Shown: piece by piece, positions 6,929 through 14,836 of the stretch
Layout: each line of letters starts with the position of its first letter
Position numbering within the stretch: position 1 is the first letter of the stretch
Source of the DNA: JBBSBL01 sp038251325
GTDB taxonomy: Bacteria; Actinomycetota; Thermoleophilia; Solirubrobacterales; Solirubrobacteraceae
Reading direction: 5' to 3'
Assembly (NCBI GenBank): GCA_038251325.1
Contig: JBBSBL010000047.1
Location: 1 to 18,636, forward strand
DNA length: 18,636 nucleotides
The notes under the pieces: model-generated
Database searches by the model: none
What the model was told of the DNA's origin: nothing
What the model saw: the letters and a program-made list of their open reading frames with translations, nothing else
Made by a program: the position numbers and the translations under genes

Positions 6929-8326
6929 ATGAGACCGCGATCCGAGCCGCGCTCGACCGCCCGCGACCTGGAGCGCTACGCGGGGCTGTTCGCGGCGCGC
7001 ACCCGCGTCATGACCTCCTCGGCGATGCGTGACCTCATGGCGATCACCGAGCGCCCCGAGGTCATCTCGCTGGCCGGCGGGCTGCCGGACACCTCGACTT
7101 TCCCGCCGGAGTCCTACGCCGCGTTGATGAACACGGTGGCCGCCGAGTCCTGCGCCCGCGCCCTGCAGTACGGGCCGACCGAGGGCCTCGCCGTGGTCCG
7201 GGAGTGCATCCGGCGGGTCATGGCCGCCGAGGGCGCGATCGTCGACCCCGACGACGTGCTCGTGACCACCGGCGGCCAGCAGGTCATCGACCTCGTGTGC
7301 AAGACGCTGATCGACCCGGGCGACGTCGTCGTCGCCGAGGGCCCGACCTACCCGGGCGCGGTGCCCGCCTTCAACGCCTACCAGGCCGACGTCGTCCAGA
7401 TCGAGATGGACGAGGACGGCATGGACGTCGACGCGCTCGAGGCGACGCTCGAGGAGCTCGACCGCGACGGGCGGCGGCCGAAGTTCATCTACACGATCCC
7501 GAACTTCCAGAACCCGGCCGGCGTCACCCTCTCGCTGCCGCGCCGCGAGCGCCTCGTGGCCGTCGCGCGCGAGCGGGAGATCCTGGTGCTCGAGGACAAC
7601 CCCTACGGCCTGCTGCGCTACGAAGGCGACCCGCTGCCCACGCTCTACGCCCTCGACGGCGGCGAGTTCGTCGTCTACCTCGGCACGTTCTCGAAGATCC
7701 TCTCGCCCGGCCTGCGCCTGGGCTGGACGACCGCGCCCGCGCCCGTGCTGGAGAAGATGAACCTCGGCAAGCAGGCCGCCGACCTCTGCTCCTCCTCGAT
7801 GACCCAGCACTTCGTCGCCGCGTACTTCGAGGCCGGCCCCTGGGACGAGTACGTCGCCTCGCTGCGGGACATCTACCGCGCCCGGCGCGACGTCGTGCTC
7901 GACGCGCTCGCCGAGCACCTGCCGCGCGAAGCGGTCTGGACGCGCCCCGCCGGCGGCCTCTTCGTGTGGGCGACGCTGCCCGCCTACATCGACACCACCG
8001 ACCTGCTCGCCCGGGCCCTGCAGGAGAACGTCGCCTTCGTCCCGGGCCGCGCCGCCTACCTCGACGGCCGCGGCGGCTCGTCGCTGCGGCTGAACTTCTC
8101 GGGCGTCGGGCCGGACGAGCTGCGCGAGGGGGTGCGGCGGATCGGGGCCGTGGTGGCCGAGCAGGTCGCGCTCTTCGGCACGCTCACCGGGGTGCCGGCG
8201 GTGGACCTGCCCCCGGCGGCGGGCCCGGCGCCGCCCGACCCGCGTCTCGCCGACGTGCTGCACCTCCCGAGCGGACGGGCGGCCGGGGAGCGACGCGGCG
8301 CCGGCCGGGAGCCGGGCGCCGGATGA
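6929..8326 (+). CDS. PLP-dependent aminotransferase (fold type I, class I/II)
   Basis: This 465-aa cytoplasmic aminotransferase resembles the LysN/2-aminoadipate or aromatic aminotransferase group related to MocR catalytic domains, but without an N-terminal DNA-binding domain. Visible motifs are ISLAGGLPDTSTFP (substrate loop), TTGGQQVIDLVCKTLIDPGD (cofactor phosphate side), YTIPNFQNPAGVTLS (Asn/Asp region binding PLP), LEDNPYGLLRY, and GTFSKILSPGLRLGW with the Schiff-base lysine at residue 256. The C-terminal RLNFSG arginine binds the substrate carboxylate. About 50 residues after the domain are Pro/Ala/Gly-rich and probably disordered. ATG 6929 was selected because upstream codons are antisense to the DUF4126 gene and its promoter. 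Its stop overlaps the ddl start as ATGA, so the two enzymes are co-translated. A role supplying or adjusting an amino acid for peptidoglycan is plausible but not shown. The exact amino acid cannot be told. Confidence 0.9.
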   Translation: MRPRSEPRSTARDLERYAGLFAARTRVMTSSAMRDLMAITERPEVISLAGGLPDTSTFPPESYAALMNTVAAESCARALQYGPTEGLAVVRECIRRVMAAEGAIVDPDDVLVTTGGQQVIDLVCKTLIDPGDVVVAEGPTYPGAVPAFNAYQADVVQIEMDEDGMDVDALEATLEELDRDGRRPKFIYTIPNFQNPAGVTLSLPRRERLVAVAREREILVLEDNPYGLLRYEGDPLPTLYALDGGEFVVYLGTFSKILSPGLRLGWTTAPAPVLEKMNLGKQAADLCSSSMTQHFVAAYFEAGPWDEYVASLRDIYRARRDVVLDALAEHLPREAVWTRPAGGLFVWATLPAYIDTTDLLARALQENVAFVPGRAAYLDGRGGSSLRLNFSGVGPDELREGVRRIGAVVAEQVALFGTLTGVPAVDLPPAAGPAPPDPRLADVLHLPSGRAAGERRGAGREPGAG

Positions 8327-9276
8327 AGGTCGCCGTCCTGGAGGGTGGCCGCTCGCTGGAGAGGCAGGTCTCGCTCCGCTCGGGAGCGCGGGTCCGCGAC
8401 GCGCTCGAGCGGCGGGGGCACGAGGCGGCGGCGGTGGACGCCGGCCCCGACCTCGTCGGGCGGCTGCGCGCCGCCGCGCCGGACGTCGCGTTCGTCGCGC
8501 TGCACGGCACCGACGGCGAGGACGGGACGGTGCAGGAGCTGCTCGACGTGCTCGGGATCCCCTACACCGGGTCCGGCGTGTTCGGGTGCGTGCGGGCGTG
8601 CGACAAGGTGCTGGCCAAGCACCTGCTGCGCGAGGCCGGCATCCCCACGCCGGACTTCTTCGCCTTCGGCGAGACCGCGTTCCGCGAGCTCGGTGCGGCG
8701 GCCGCGCTCCCGGCGGTCGAGGAGCGCCTCGCGTTCCCGCTCGTCGTGAAGCCCGCGCGCCAGGGCTCGGCCCTCGGCGTCCGCTTCGCGCGCACGGCCG
8801 CGGACGTCGCGCCCGCGCTGCTCGCCGCCTTCTCCTACGACCGCCGGGTCGTGCTCGAGCGCCACGTCGCCGGCCGCGACCTCGCGGTGGCGCTCGTCGA
8901 GCCGGCAGGCGGCGGGCGGCCCGAGGCGCTCCCGATCGTCGAGGCGGTGCCGCTCGGCGACGTCTACGACTTCGAGGCGCGCTACGAGATCGGACGCACG
9001 CGCTTCGTCTGCCCCGCCGATCTCCCCGACGCGGTGGCGGCGCGCGGCGCGGAGCTCGCCGTCGCGGTGTGGGACGCGCTCGGCCTCGCCGGCTTCGCGC
9101 GCGTGGACCTCATGCTCGAGGAGCCGGGCGGCGGGCTCTTCGTGCTGGAGGCCGACACCGTGCCGGGCCTCACCGGGACGAGCCTCGTGCCGCAGGCCGC
9201 CGAGGCCGCGGGGCTCGGGTTCGACGAGCTCGTCGAGCGGCTCGTCACGAATCCCCGGCGAAGTCCTCCGGCGTGA
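8323..9276 (+). CDS. ddl: D-alanine--D-alanine ligase
   Basis: This 317-aa ATP-grasp enzyme joins two D-alanines for the peptidoglycan pentapeptide. N-terminal motif EGGRSLERQVSLRSG carries the D-Ala1 glutamate (Glu13). FVALHGTDGEDGTVQELLDVLGIPYTGSG is the family signature. LVVKPARQGSALGV is the ATP-binding and serine loop, and VYDFEARYEIGRTRFVCP corresponds to the omega loop, keeping the Tyr expected for D-Ala specificity. RVDLML and FVLEADTVPGLTGTSL are the metal-binding end. Two deviations from Escherichia coli DdlB are seen: Asp278 where Asn272 binds magnesium, and Arg where Lys215 (EAKY) lies. ATG 8323 overlaps the aminotransferase stop. The 3' end overlaps the convergent bifunctional nuclease gene by 32 bp. 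The length is typical. VanA-type depsipeptide ligases are unlikely because the specificity Tyr is retained. Confidence 0.92.
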   Translation: MKVAVLEGGRSLERQVSLRSGARVRDALERRGHEAAAVDAGPDLVGRLRAAAPDVAFVALHGTDGEDGTVQELLDVLGIPYTGSGVFGCVRACDKVLAKHLLREAGIPTPDFFAFGETAFRELGAAAALPAVEERLAFPLVVKPARQGSALGVRFARTAADVAPALLAAFSYDRRVVLERHVAGRDLAVALVEPAGGGRPEALPIVEAVPLGDVYDFEARYEIGRTRFVCPADLPDAVAARGAELAVAVWDALGLAGFARVDLMLEEPGGGLFVLEADTVPGLTGTSLVPQAAEAAGLGFDELVERLVTNPRRSPPA

Positions 9277-9733
9277 CCTCGTCGAGGAACTCCTTGAACT
9301 TCTCCACGACGTCCTCGGTGTCCTCGACCTCGTGCTCGAACTCGATCGCCGACTCGGCGATCACGTCCTCGGCGGCGAAGATCGGCGCGCCGGCCCGCAC
9401 GGCGAGCGCGAGCGCGTCGCTCGGGCGCGAGTCGATCTCCATCTCCTTGCCATCGACCTGGAGCGTGATCGACGCGTAGAACGTGTTCTCGCGCAGCTCG
9501 GTGACCGAGACCTTCGTGCAGTTGACCTCGAGCTCGCCGAGCACGTCGGACATCAGGTCGTGGGTCATCGGCCGCGGCGTCGAGGCGCCCTGGAGCTTCA
9601 TCAGGATCGCGGCCGCCTCGGGATGGCCGATCCAGATCGGCAGGAACTTGTTGCTGTCGACGGTCTTGAGCAGGACGATCGGCTGCTTGCCGACCATGTC
9701 GAAGCTCACGCCGTAGATGACCATCTCCTGCAC
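9245..9733 (-). CDS. Bifunctional nuclease family protein (BFN, DUF151)
   Basis: This 162-aa cytoplasmic protein is a BFN domain protein. Plant and bacterial relatives show DNase and RNase activity, though the cellular role is poorly defined. The domain opens with EMVIYGVSFDMVGKQPIVLLK. It continues with FLPIWIGHPEAAAILMKLQG and RPMTHDLMSDVL, and ends with ITLQVDGKEMEIDSRPSDALALAVRAGAPIF, all family hallmarks. An acidic tail (EHEVEDTEDVVEKFKEFLDE) follows, as is common in actinobacterial members. GTG 9733 is preferred over ATG 9724 because an AGGGAG Shine-Dalgarno lies 9 nt before it, and because the family usually has a few residues before the first strand. A TATACT -10 hexamer lies just upstream. 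The 3' end overlaps ddl on the other strand. Confidence 0.93.
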   Translation of the reverse strand: MQEMVIYGVSFDMVGKQPIVLLKTVDSNKFLPIWIGHPEAAAILMKLQGASTPRPMTHDLMSDVLGELEVNCTKVSVTELRENTFYASITLQVDGKEMEIDSRPSDALALAVRAGAPIFAAEDVIAESAIEFEHEVEDTEDVVEKFKEFLDEVTPEDFAGDS

Positions 9734-9763
9734 GGGCGGCGGCTCCCTGGTGGTGGGAGGGTC

Positions 9764-9769
9764 AGTATA
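9764..9769 (-). promoter_or_regulatory. Putative -10 element (TATACT) for the bifunctional nuclease gene
   Basis: On the minus strand the hexamer reads TATACT, a close match to the sigma-70 group -10 consensus, 30 nt before the GTG start. No TTGACA-like -35 sits at the expected 16-18 nt distance, so this is supported only by the -10. Confidence 0.4.
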
Positions 9770-9834
9770 GGTGTCGCCTCAGGCGGCCCGGCGGGGGTTC
9801 GGAAGCGCGTCGCGGCCCGTCAGCGCAGGCTGGA

Positions 9835-10015
9835 CCGGGGGCCAGCCGGCGCATCGGCTGGCCGGTGATCTCGGCGATCAGGTCACAGTCGTCGTCGTAG
9901 TGCAGCAACGTGAGCCTGGCCGACTCGGCGGCGACCATGAGAGGAGATCGGGGTGCTCTACCGCCCGCTGGAAGGCGCCGCCCTTCGCGCTCAGCCCGCC
10001 GTAGAGCTCGAGCGC
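9835..10015 (-). pseudogene. Relic of a VapC-type PIN-domain toxin (C-terminal part, frameshifted)
   Basis: On the minus strand, one frame reads KGGAFQRAVEHPDLL up to about position 9943. A second frame reads MVAAESARLTLLHYDDDC and then DLIAEITGQPMRRLAP down to about 9845. Joined, they give the C-terminal half of a VapC PIN toxin: the conserved PDLLIAAAAE helix followed by LHYDxDFDLIAxxTGQP, which holds the last acidic residues of the active site. The break is explained by one extra TC dinucleotide in CTCCTCTC at about 9938-9945. The N-terminal half with the first catalytic Asp is missing, and no VapB antitoxin is visible. The remaining sequence from 9734 to 10098 shows no other gene. The family call comes from remembered VapC patterns and should be confirmed by translated search. 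Confidence 0.6.
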
Positions 10016-10098
10016 GAAGATCCCATTCTCCGAGGAAAGCGAGTCTGACGCCACAGGCCCGCGACGCGCCCAAATGTCGAAGCCCTGCAAACTCCGAG

Positions 10099-10172
<74 letters not shown>

Positions 10173-10198
10173 GTCCGGGGCCCATCCTAGCGACGCTC

Positions 10199-11650
10199 CT
10201 AGCCGTCGACGACCAGGCCGTGCAGCGGCCCGAGCAACGCCATCGAGCGGCGCGAGACGCCCGGGAGCTCGGAGAGCCGGTGGGTCTGGGGCTCGCCCCG
10301 TTCGCGGCGTTCCAGCTGCTCGGTGGCGATCGGGCGCCACAGCTCGTCCACCACCCGGGCGGGATCGCCGGACACCCGCTCGATGGAGCACTCGAGGTGC
10401 TCGGCCCAGAGGCGCAGCCGGGTCTCCCGGGCCAGCGCCGGGTCGCAGGTCACGACGTTCATCTCGGAGTCGTTGAAGAACGAGTGCTCGTTGAGGTTCG
10501 CCGAGCCGACGGTCAGCCAGGCGTCGTCGACGATCCCGACCTTGGCGTGGACGTAGAGCGACCCGACCAGCCGGCCGCTGCGCGCGGAGATCGTCGCGGC
10601 CAGGAAGCGCCCGGCGCCGTCGTCTGCGGCGGCCAGCACGCCGAGCTGCCCGCGCGTGGTGTCCGCGCCGTTGTTCGGCTTGGCGGGAAGCAGCACGACC
10701 AGGCGGAAGTCGCCGCTCGGCGGATCGCGGAGCTTGTCGGCGAGGATGTCGACGAGGTCGGTCGACCACAGGAACTGGCTCTCGAGGTAGACGAGCCGGC
10801 GCGCGCGGCGCAGCGCGCGGGTGTAGGCCTCGAGGATCCGGAAGTCGCCGTCGGGCAGGAAGTCGTATCGCTTCTCCGGGACCGTGCGCACGACCTGCAC
10901 GTCGAGCTCGCCCGCCGGGGGCGGCGCTGGGCTGTCCGGAAGCGCCTCGCCGTCGACCTCCCGCCAGCGGTTGGCGAAGTGCGTCGCCACGTCGGCCACG
11001 GCGGGGCCACGCAGGCACGTCGCCGCGTCGTGCCAGCCGAGGTGCCCGCGTATCGCGTGCTCGCTGGAGTCGAAGCGGTCGCCGCCGAGCGAGGTGAGGT
11101 CGATGCCGCCGACGAAGGCCACCTCCCCGTCGACGACCACGAGCTTCTCGTGGTGGCAGTGCATCGGCCGCTCGTGGGAGTCGAGCGCGCACCGCACGCG
11201 CGTGCCGCGCACGATCTCCTCGCGCACGCGACGCACGTCGGCGCGACTCGGCGTGAACGCCCGCATCGGCGCCCCGGCCCACAGCAGCACCCGGACGTCG
11301 ACCCGTCCGGCGAGGTCGCCGAGCAGATCGCGCAGATGGCATGCCTCGTCGTCCCGCGTGAGTCCGAAATCCGGAGTGATGTGCCAGCCGGCGATGTGGA
11401 CGTGGGAGCGGGCGCCGGCGAGCGCCGCGGCCACGCGCGGCAGCGTCTCGCCGCCGTCGATCAGCACCTCCAGCGCGCACCCGGCGCGCGGAGGAGGGTC
11501 GCCGGCCGCCCAAAGCGACCCGTCGTCGGGCGGGTCGATCTGCTCGAGCCGCCCCACGCTCCGGAGCCGCCGGTGGTGATGAGCCCGCAGCGCGCCGTCG
11601 ATGCCCTGGCCCAGCCACCCGTCGACGCGTCCCACCAGGTCGGAGCTCAC
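10199..11650 (-). CDS. Phospholipase D family protein (two HKD motifs)
   Basis: This 483-aa protein has two complete HKD catalytic motifs, HEKLVVVD (His167, Lys169, Asp174) and HAKVGIVD (His368, Lys370, Asp375), each followed by the expected GG/GSxN segment (FVGGIDL, TVGSANLNEHS). These mark the phospholipase D/cardiolipin synthase superfamily, which hydrolyses or transfers phosphatidyl groups through a phospho-histidine. The architecture without membrane helices, with the ITPDF and WSTDLVDILADKL regions, is closer to bacterial PLD or phosphatidylserine-synthase-like enzymes than to membrane-anchored cardiolipin synthases. No signal peptide is visible, so a peripheral membrane or cytosolic location is inferred. 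The start is GTG 11650, the first start in the frame without overlapping parB, whose stop is 70 bp upstream. It ends with TAG shortly before tRNA-Ile. The substrate is unknown. Confidence 0.88.
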   Translation of the reverse strand: MSSDLVGRVDGWLGQGIDGALRAHHHRRLRSVGRLEQIDPPDDGSLWAAGDPPPRAGCALEVLIDGGETLPRVAAALAGARSHVHIAGWHITPDFGLTRDDEACHLRDLLGDLAGRVDVRVLLWAGAPMRAFTPSRADVRRVREEIVRGTRVRCALDSHERPMHCHHEKLVVVDGEVAFVGGIDLTSLGGDRFDSSEHAIRGHLGWHDAATCLRGPAVADVATHFANRWREVDGEALPDSPAPPPAGELDVQVVRTVPEKRYDFLPDGDFRILEAYTRALRRARRLVYLESQFLWSTDLVDILADKLRDPPSGDFRLVVLLPAKPNNGADTTRGQLGVLAAADDGAGRFLAATISARSGRLVGSLYVHAKVGIVDDAWLTVGSANLNEHSFFNDSEMNVVTCDPALARETRLRLWAEHLECSIERVSGDPARVVDELWRPIATEQLERRERGEPQTHRLSELPGVSRRSMALLGPLHGLVVDG

Positions 11651-11720
11651 GTCCGCGTCCTACCCCAGTGCGCGAACGCTGAATCCCGACCGCGGACTCG
11701 AACGAACGAGTGCTGTCGCG

Positions 11721-12587
11721 TCAGCGGCCGCCAGCGTCCTGGGCGCGACCGGCCATCCGCTCGGCCGCGGCGAGCGCGGCCTCGACCGTCGCGAAGTCCA
11801 GTTCCGCCCGGCAGCCGGTCCCGTGGCCGCTCACGCGCACCTCTGCGCCGAGGGCCGCGCCCAGGCGCTCGGCCACGACGAGCATCGCGGCCTCGCGGTC
11901 CGGATCGATCCGGCGTCGGCGGCGGCGCACGCGGATCTCCTCGCCGTCGGAGGCGCGCGCCCGCGCCTCGGTGGTCCGCACCGACCAGCCAGCGTCCGCG
12001 GCGGCGCCGGCCAGCCGCCGCCGCTCGGCGTGGTCGGGCGCCATGAGGAGCGCGCGACCGTGGCCCTCCGAGAGCCGGCCCACCTCGAGCAGGGCAAGCG
12101 CCTCGTCGGGCAGGTCGAGCAGGCGGATGAGGTTCGAGACGGCGACGCGGCTGCGGCCGATGCGCCGACCGACCTCGCCCTTGGTCAGCGCCAGTTCCTC
12201 GACGAGCGCGGCGCAGGCCCGCGCCTCCTCGACGGGGTTGAGGTCCTCGCGGGCGACGTTCTCCACCAGCGCCACCTCGAGCGAGGTCGCGTCGTCGTGA
12301 TGGCGGACGATCGCCGGGACCTCCTCCAGCCCGGCGAGACCCGCCGCGCGCCAGCGCCGCTCGCCGGCCACCAGCTCATAGCGGCCGCCGGGCAGCGGGC
12401 GCACGAGGATCGGCTGCACCACCCCGCGCTCGCCCACCGAGGCGGCCAGCGCGGCCAGCCCATCCTAGTCGAAGCGGCGACGCGGCTGGTGGGGGTTGGG
12501 CTCGATCAGGCCGAGGGGGATCCGCCGCAGCTCCTCGGGCACCTCGCGCGGCGCCACCGCGAGGATCGCGGCCAGCCCCCGGCCCAT
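11721..12587 (-). pseudogene. parB: Chromosome partitioning protein ParB, interrupted by an in-frame TAG at codon 41
   Basis: ParB binds parS sites near the origin, loads CTP-dependently onto DNA and stimulates ParA. The frame from ATG 12587 reads MGRGLAAILAVAPREVPEEL, then IPLGLIEPNPHQPRRRFD, then TAG (12465-12467), and continues without frame change as DGLAALAASVGERGVVQPILV. Further motifs are GERRWRAAG (CTP-binding box), ENVAREDLNPVEEA, a helix-turn-helix (LTKGEVGRRIGRSRVAVSNLIRLL) and a C-terminal dimerisation region (288 codons in all). The interrupted residue is usually Glu, and one G-to-T change turns GAG into TAG. Three other genes here (AI-2E permease, YmdB, PLD) stop with TAG, so amber reassignment is unlikely. 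A GTG at codon 51 (12437) could restart translation but would lose the N-terminal ParA-contact region and first strand. It is either a sequence error or a real nonsense mutation. parA ends 13 bp upstream. Confidence 0.85.
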
Positions 12588-12600
12588 GCCCCGCGGCGGA

Positions 12601-13395
<795 letters not shown>

Positions 13396-13452
13396 GACGG
13401 CGACGGTAGCGACGGCGCCGGTCGGACTCTCGGACCGCTTCCGGGCGGTCGC

Positions 13453-14166
13453 TCAGACGCCCAGCGGCCGCTTGCGCGCCATCCCTGGCCGGCGCGGATA
13501 GCCCTCCGGGGTGGGACCCACCTTGCGGTAGAGCTGGAGGGTTCGGTGCCGGGACGCGGAGTAGGGGCGCACGGCCAGCTCGCCCTCGGCCGCGAGCCCG
13601 AGCCGCCGGGCCGCCCGGGCGCCCCCGTCGCGCTCCGCGGGCTCGACCTCGCCCTTCCAGGCCACGAGCAGGCCGCCCGGGCCGAGCAGGGGCGCGGCGT
13701 ACTCGACGAGGACGGGCAGCGGTGCGAGCGCCCGAGCCGTCACGACGTCCGCCCAGCCGAGGCCGTCGGGCCAGGCTTCCGCCCGCGCCTGGACGACTCG
13801 CGCCGCGGTGATCGCCGCCCGCTCGATCGCGCGGGAGAGGAAGGCGCACTTCCGCCCGGAGCTCTCGACGAGCGCGACGTCCGCCGTCGGCCGGGCGGCG
13901 GAGAGGGCCAGTCCGGGAAAGCCGGCGCCGGCGCCGAGGTCCGCGATCCGGCGCGCGGAGGCGACCTCGGGAATCTCGAGCGCGACGAGGCTGTCGGCGA
14001 CGTGCACGTCGACCGCCTCGCCCGGCCGGCGCACCGTCGTCGGCGCGCCTGTGTCGCCCGCCAGCGCCTCGAGCAGGCCGGTCAGGCGCTCGCCGACGGC
14101 GGCATCGAGCCCGTGTCGCGCGGTGATCTCCGCAAGGCGTTCCTGCGTGCGGCTGTCCAGCGTCAT
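13453..14166 (-). CDS. rsmG: 16S rRNA (guanine(527)-N(7))-methyltransferase RsmG (GidB)
   Basis: This 237-aa Rossmann-fold methyltransferase adds the m7G at position 527 (E. coli numbering) of 16S rRNA using SAM; its loss gives low-level streptomycin resistance. The substrate-side helix motif VDVHVADSLVAL is followed by the SAM-binding IADLGAGAGFPGLALS (Gly-rich loop at 78-85). ESSGRKCAFL, VVTARALAPLPVLVEY and GGLLVAWKG come next. The C-terminal signature LQLYRKVGPTPEGYPRRPGMARKRPLG is diagnostic. ATG 14166 was chosen. An ATG at 14214 in the same frame would add 16 residues rich in Arg/Phe that do not look conserved. The upstream 144-bp gap to khpB contains a parS-like half site. Its place between khpB and parA is the standard order. 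Confidence 0.95.
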   Translation of the reverse strand: MTLDSRTQERLAEITARHGLDAAVGERLTGLLEALAGDTGAPTTVRRPGEAVDVHVADSLVALEIPEVASARRIADLGAGAGFPGLALSAARPTADVALVESSGRKCAFLSRAIERAAITAARVVQARAEAWPDGLGWADVVTARALAPLPVLVEYAAPLLGPGGLLVAWKGEVEPAERDGGARAARRLGLAAEGELAVRPYSASRHRTLQLYRKVGPTPEGYPRRPGMARKRPLGV

Positions 14167-14178
14167 CGTCACGGCGAG

Positions 14179-14194
14179 CGTAAAACGTGAAACG
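14179..14194. promoter_or_regulatory. Candidate degenerate parS site
   Basis: The plus strand holds ACGTGAAACG preceded by CGTAAA. This matches the right half of the parS consensus TGTTTCACGTGAAACA at nine of ten bases, but the left half is poor (11 of 16 overall). It lies in the 144-bp gap between khpB and rsmG, close to the par genes and origin where parS sites are expected. No better match was noticed in the window. Treat it as a weak candidate. Confidence 0.3.
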
Positions 14195-14310
14195 AAACCG
14201 CGACGGCGGAGCACCCGCGACGTGCCCGGCCTCCAACGCGTCCCGGCTGGTGCACGCAGGACGGGCCCAGGCCCGGATGCTTCGAGAACCAGCGCGCGAC
14301 TGGGTGTCGC

Positions 14311-14772
14311 TCAGTCCTCGACGGGCTCGATCACCAGGCGCCGCTCGGGCTCCTCGCCCTCGCTGTGGGTCTCGACGTCGTCGCGTTCACGCAGGTGCTC
14401 GTGGACGAGGCGGCGCTCGACCGCGCTCATCGGCTCGAGCTCGACCGGGCGCTCCAGCCGCACCGCGTCGTCGGCGGCCCGGTCGGCGTCGTGGCGCAGC
14501 GTGGCCGCGCGCCGCTCGCGGTAGCCGGAGGCGTCGACCTCCACGCGGCGGCGCTCCTCGCCGGGCCGGAAGGCCGCGCGGTAGGCGAGGTGCTGGATCG
14601 CGTCGATCGTCTGGCCCTGCCGGCCGATCAGCAGGCCGAGGTCGTCGCCGGCGACCACGGCGCGGATGCGCTCGTCGTCGGACTCGATCCGGATCGGTCC
14701 GCCCACGCCCAGCGCGCTGACGACCCGCTCCAGCATCTCCTTGACCCGGTCCTCCGGGGTGGAATCACTCAT
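14311..14772 (-). CDS. khpB: KH/R3H RNA-binding protein KhpB (Jag/EloR)
   Basis: This 153-aa RNA-binding protein has a KH domain (about residues 27-90), with the GxxG loop as GRQG at 50-53 inside LLIGRQGQTIDAIQHL. The R3H domain (about 95-148) ends in RRLVHEHLRERDDVETHSEG and RRLVIEP. KhpB works with KhpA on mRNA and, in Gram-positives, is linked to cell elongation. The protein lacks the separate Jag_N domain found in many Firmicutes, giving a short form common in actinobacteria. ATG 14772 gives M-S-D-S-T-P-E-D-R-V-K-E-M-L; further upstream codons of the open frame look non-conserved. It lies 64 bp after yidC, in the standard yidC-jag order. Confidence 0.93.
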   Translation of the reverse strand: MSDSTPEDRVKEMLERVVSALGVGGPIRIESDDERIRAVVAGDDLGLLIGRQGQTIDAIQHLAYRAAFRPGEERRRVEVDASGYRERRAATLRHDADRAADDAVRLERPVELEPMSAVERRLVHEHLRERDDVETHSEGEEPERRLVIEPVED

Positions 14773-14836
14773 TGGACGGTTCGTTCCGCGGCCGCGTGGC
14801 CGCCATCCGCGTGCGCGGGGACATGGAACCAACCAT

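Noticed and set aside
9332..9868. Plus-strand open frame opposite the bifunctional nuclease
   Set aside because: It is antisense to a well-conserved BFN domain gene and has no motif of its own.
11690..11711. Possible tRNA remnant or terminator between parB and the phospholipase D gene
   Set aside because: GGACTCGAAC matches the T-loop of tRNA-Ile over 10 bases and ACTCG/CGAGT can form a 5-bp hairpin. However, the T stem does not pair as in a tRNA, and no T-run follows the hairpin.
12465..12467. Amber codon in parB read as an inserted amino acid (stop-codon reassignment)
   Set aside because: TAG ends the AI-2E permease, YmdB and phospholipase D genes in the same window, so it works as a stop here.
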